A stretch of 10,175 nucleotides of DNA. Origin: Echinostoma caproni. Its lineage: Eukaryota; Platyhelminthes; Trematoda; Plagiorchiida; Echinostomatidae. The notes under the pieces are model-generated. The model searched no databases. It saw only the letters and a list, made by a program, of their open reading frames with translations, and was not told the DNA's origin. The translations under genes and the position numbers were made by a program. Below are positions 8,513 through 10,175 of this stretch, in pieces; the first letter of the stretch is position 1, and each line of letters begins with the position of its first letter. The stretch spans positions 3,805 through 13,979 of the forward strand of contig UZAN01050655.1 of the NCBI GenBank assembly GCA_900618425.1, in the 5' to 3' direction.

Positions 8513-8595
8513 TTTACAGGACGAATGATGGCTCTTCACAATCAAGCGTCCAGATTATCGAGTTGTTGGCGGGGGATATTGGCTCCCAACACTGC
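8508..8595 (+). repeat. Dispersed repeat, copy B (partner at 1322-1412)
   Basis: Direct-orientation partner of copy A; shared blocks are CAGTCTTTACAGGAC, CAATCAAGCGTCCAGA and CTCCCAACACTGCG. Weaker similarity to copy A appears to continue to about 8745. Between 8611 and 8630 this copy has AACCGGCTTTTCTCGGTT, a small hairpin (5 bp stem, 8-base loop) that copy A lacks or has lost. It truncates the ORF2 remnant of the second LINE, so it either inserted there or was joined by rearrangement. Confidence 0.65.
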
Positions 8596-8599
8596 GTTG

Positions 8600-9639
8600 T
8601 CTGAGTTTCTTTAACCGGCTTTTCTCGGTTGAGTTGAAAAAGAGAAAACGGAAGAGATGTCCTCCCAATATACCATGCCACGTACGAGCCAAACTGCTGT
8701 GTGCACGTTCTTATTTACGACTTATTCTAATTATACTGATGGAGCGTTCCAAGCTTCCAGATCTTTGAGAGCATCCGCACTTTCACTTTAAGGTTTCAAG
8801 CTGCGTTTTCTCTAGGCATTTTTCTTTTAGCCCTCTCTGCATATTCTTTCGTACCATGTTGTGTTTCCCCCTCAACCCTTCTAATCTGGGTATTACCGCA
8901 GACTGCCGAGTTTCGCCTTTTTGTTTCAGATCCGGATGGTTTGGGCCTTCCAAAGGATTGGGTCTGCACCCACAATGGACAATTTAGCTCCAACAAAGGT
9001 TATTGGGCGCACCATTTTGACTATTTCCGTCCATATTCCAAACCAGGTTAAGGATCACACGTCTTACTCACCTAGAAGGTGTGTTAAGGTTGTGTCTAGC
9101 TTGTAGTCAGGTCCACATCAAAGCGAAAAACGCCTTTATAGGCTAAATAACCTAAATCATTCCATGAATGATCAAAGCCCCAAAACCAATTAATGTGTTC
9201 TTAGAAGCACACCGTGTTGCAGCATACAGAGGAACATGTACTTGTCAATTGTATCAGATTTGTGTACTATTTCTTCCTATTCATTTCTATCAGCAGGTCT
9301 TCATCTTCCCAAGTCCACTGAATCAGAGAGCGTCTCTCCGTGGTCTCTCCCCATACGTCGAAAGCTCTCGATATAAAGTTTGCTGTTCTTTCAGTTTCCA
9401 TTGATATGCTTACGTAACGCATTTCTCCGTCCTAATCATTTGCTTTCGTGACCTTGTCCGCTTTGTGTTCCGTTTGCACCGCAGTGTTCGTTCACTCCCT
9501 AATCTTCTCTACTGTTTACGTTTTTTATTTGGACCTTTCATATTCCTGCACTGTTGTTGTACACATGATTATATTGAACATATGATCAAGCTTCTCGCAT
9601 GCTTCAGAGGCTTCGTGAAGTTTGCATTTATCTTTTATT
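8600..9639. other. Unassigned sequence, no supported gene
   Basis: The first 150 bp probably continue the dispersed repeat. Beyond it, open stretches such as 8796-8996 (minus), 8921-9106 (plus) and 9168-9404 (plus) show no domain, signal peptide or coding pattern I can defend. A minus-strand frame of about 50 codons (near 9075-8920, with SLTWFGIWTEIVKMV) reads like peptide but matches nothing I recognise. The right end may contain the endonuclease region of the LINE that becomes readable at about 9640, although I could not find its motifs. Confidence 0.45.
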
Positions 9640-10175
9640 TACTATATAAGAAAGTAGAAAACTATGCAAACGAGATATTACAACAGACGAAAATATCCTT
9701 TCAGGTGAAAATCGCTAAGAGTTCGCGCCTGGAACCCTAGAGGTAAGACAGCGACGTACAATCTAAGGCCGCATAAATACAATCAGCAGTTACGTTGGAG
9801 AACACCGGAGGGGGCTGTCCGTCTCAGATTCCAAAAAGTGTGAGACGCTCAGGAGGNAGGAGGTATTTTGAAAGAAGGCTACAAAGTAGACAACGGGCGT
9901 GTGTTGCAACGAGTGTCTAAACACCCCTCCAATGGGCAATGGGCAAGTCTCAGCTGGTAGTGTTCTTAAAGTCCTGGAAAGCATGAATGTAAACAAGTCT
10001 GCTGGCAGCGACGGGATGCAACCTGCCGTCATCAGATCTCTAGCTTGTGTGCTCGTCCCTGTAATAACTGCACTCTACTAGGATTCCCCAAGGGCTGAGA
10101 GAGTACCTAGAGATTGGAAGACTGCCGCAGTGGTTGTGATCCACAAGAGTGGGGAGAGGAAGTAACTTGGTAATA
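9640..10175 (+). pseudogene. Third LINE, CR1-like ORF2 fragment (linker and start of reverse transcriptase), cut by window end
   Basis: The linker between endonuclease and reverse transcriptase is readable from 9645 in frame 3: YKKVENYANEILQQTKISF, VKIAKSSRLEP, a stop at 9738, then DVQSKAA and SAVTLENT. It shifts to frame 2 near 9815 (SDSKKCETLRR), with another break at the N at 9857. The reverse transcriptase starts in 9899-10081 with GSVLKVLESMNVNKSAGSDG, MQPAVIRSLACVLVPVITALY, a TAG at 10079, and PRDWKTAAVVVIHKSGERK. A TAA follows, then LGN as the window ends. The pattern KSAGxDG ... P..WK.A.V..IHKSG is the N-terminal conserved block of LINE reverse transcriptases. It resembles the same block in the 1576-5319 element (KAAGPEEIHPAIIK, WEIAAVVVIHKGG) but is not a close copy. 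The catalytic motifs lie beyond the window. The N-terminal endonuclease was not found. Confidence 0.85.

Noticed and set aside
1..10175. tRNA, rRNA, CRISPR array or bacterial operon signals
   Set aside because: I looked by eye for tRNA box sequences, regular spacer-repeat arrays and compact gene runs with ribosome binding sites, and found none.

Overview
The window looks like animal genomic DNA, most likely from an invertebrate. It is filled with decayed retrotransposons, and I see no intact host gene. Two points support an animal source. There is a BEL/Pao-type integrase, a group known only from metazoans, and there are three separate non-LTR (LINE) fragments of CR1/Jockey-like type. All coding remnants are broken by stops and frame changes, and the sequence carries three isolated N bases. 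A flatworm (trematode or cestode) would fit this mixture, but that is an inference from general resemblance and not something the sequence proves.

Layout from left to right. Positions 1-690 hold nothing I can assign. About 692-1150 (+) is the integrase end of a BEL/Pao LTR retrotransposon. About 1322-1412 (+) is the first copy of a dispersed non-coding repeat, which probably continues to about 1540. About 1576-5319 (-) is the best-preserved element, a CR1-like LINE. It has a zinc-finger (PHD-like) ORF1 remnant at 4750-5319 and an ORF2 remnant at 1576-4350. ORF2 can be followed through endonuclease, linker, reverse transcriptase and the CR1-type C-terminal tail. About 5320-6870 is unassigned AT-rich sequence with small repeats. 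About 6870-8490 (+) is a second LINE of a clearly different family, with endonuclease, linker and a reverse transcriptase that has lost its central motifs. It stops at a pentanucleotide repeat and the second copy of the dispersed repeat (8508-8595). About 8600-9640 is unassigned. From about 9640 to the right edge (+) is a third LINE, showing the linker and the beginning of its reverse transcriptase before the window cuts it off.

The elements do not work together. They are independent insertions in opposite orientations that have since mutated. No open frame could give a complete product: the LINE at 1576-5319 even carries an Asp-to-Glu change in its reverse transcriptase active site. I found no tRNA, rRNA, CRISPR array, operon or bacterial-type signal. 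I also found no convincing sign of an undescribed biological system. The most useful leads are the unclassified dispersed repeat pair and the in-frame internal deletion in the second LINE.
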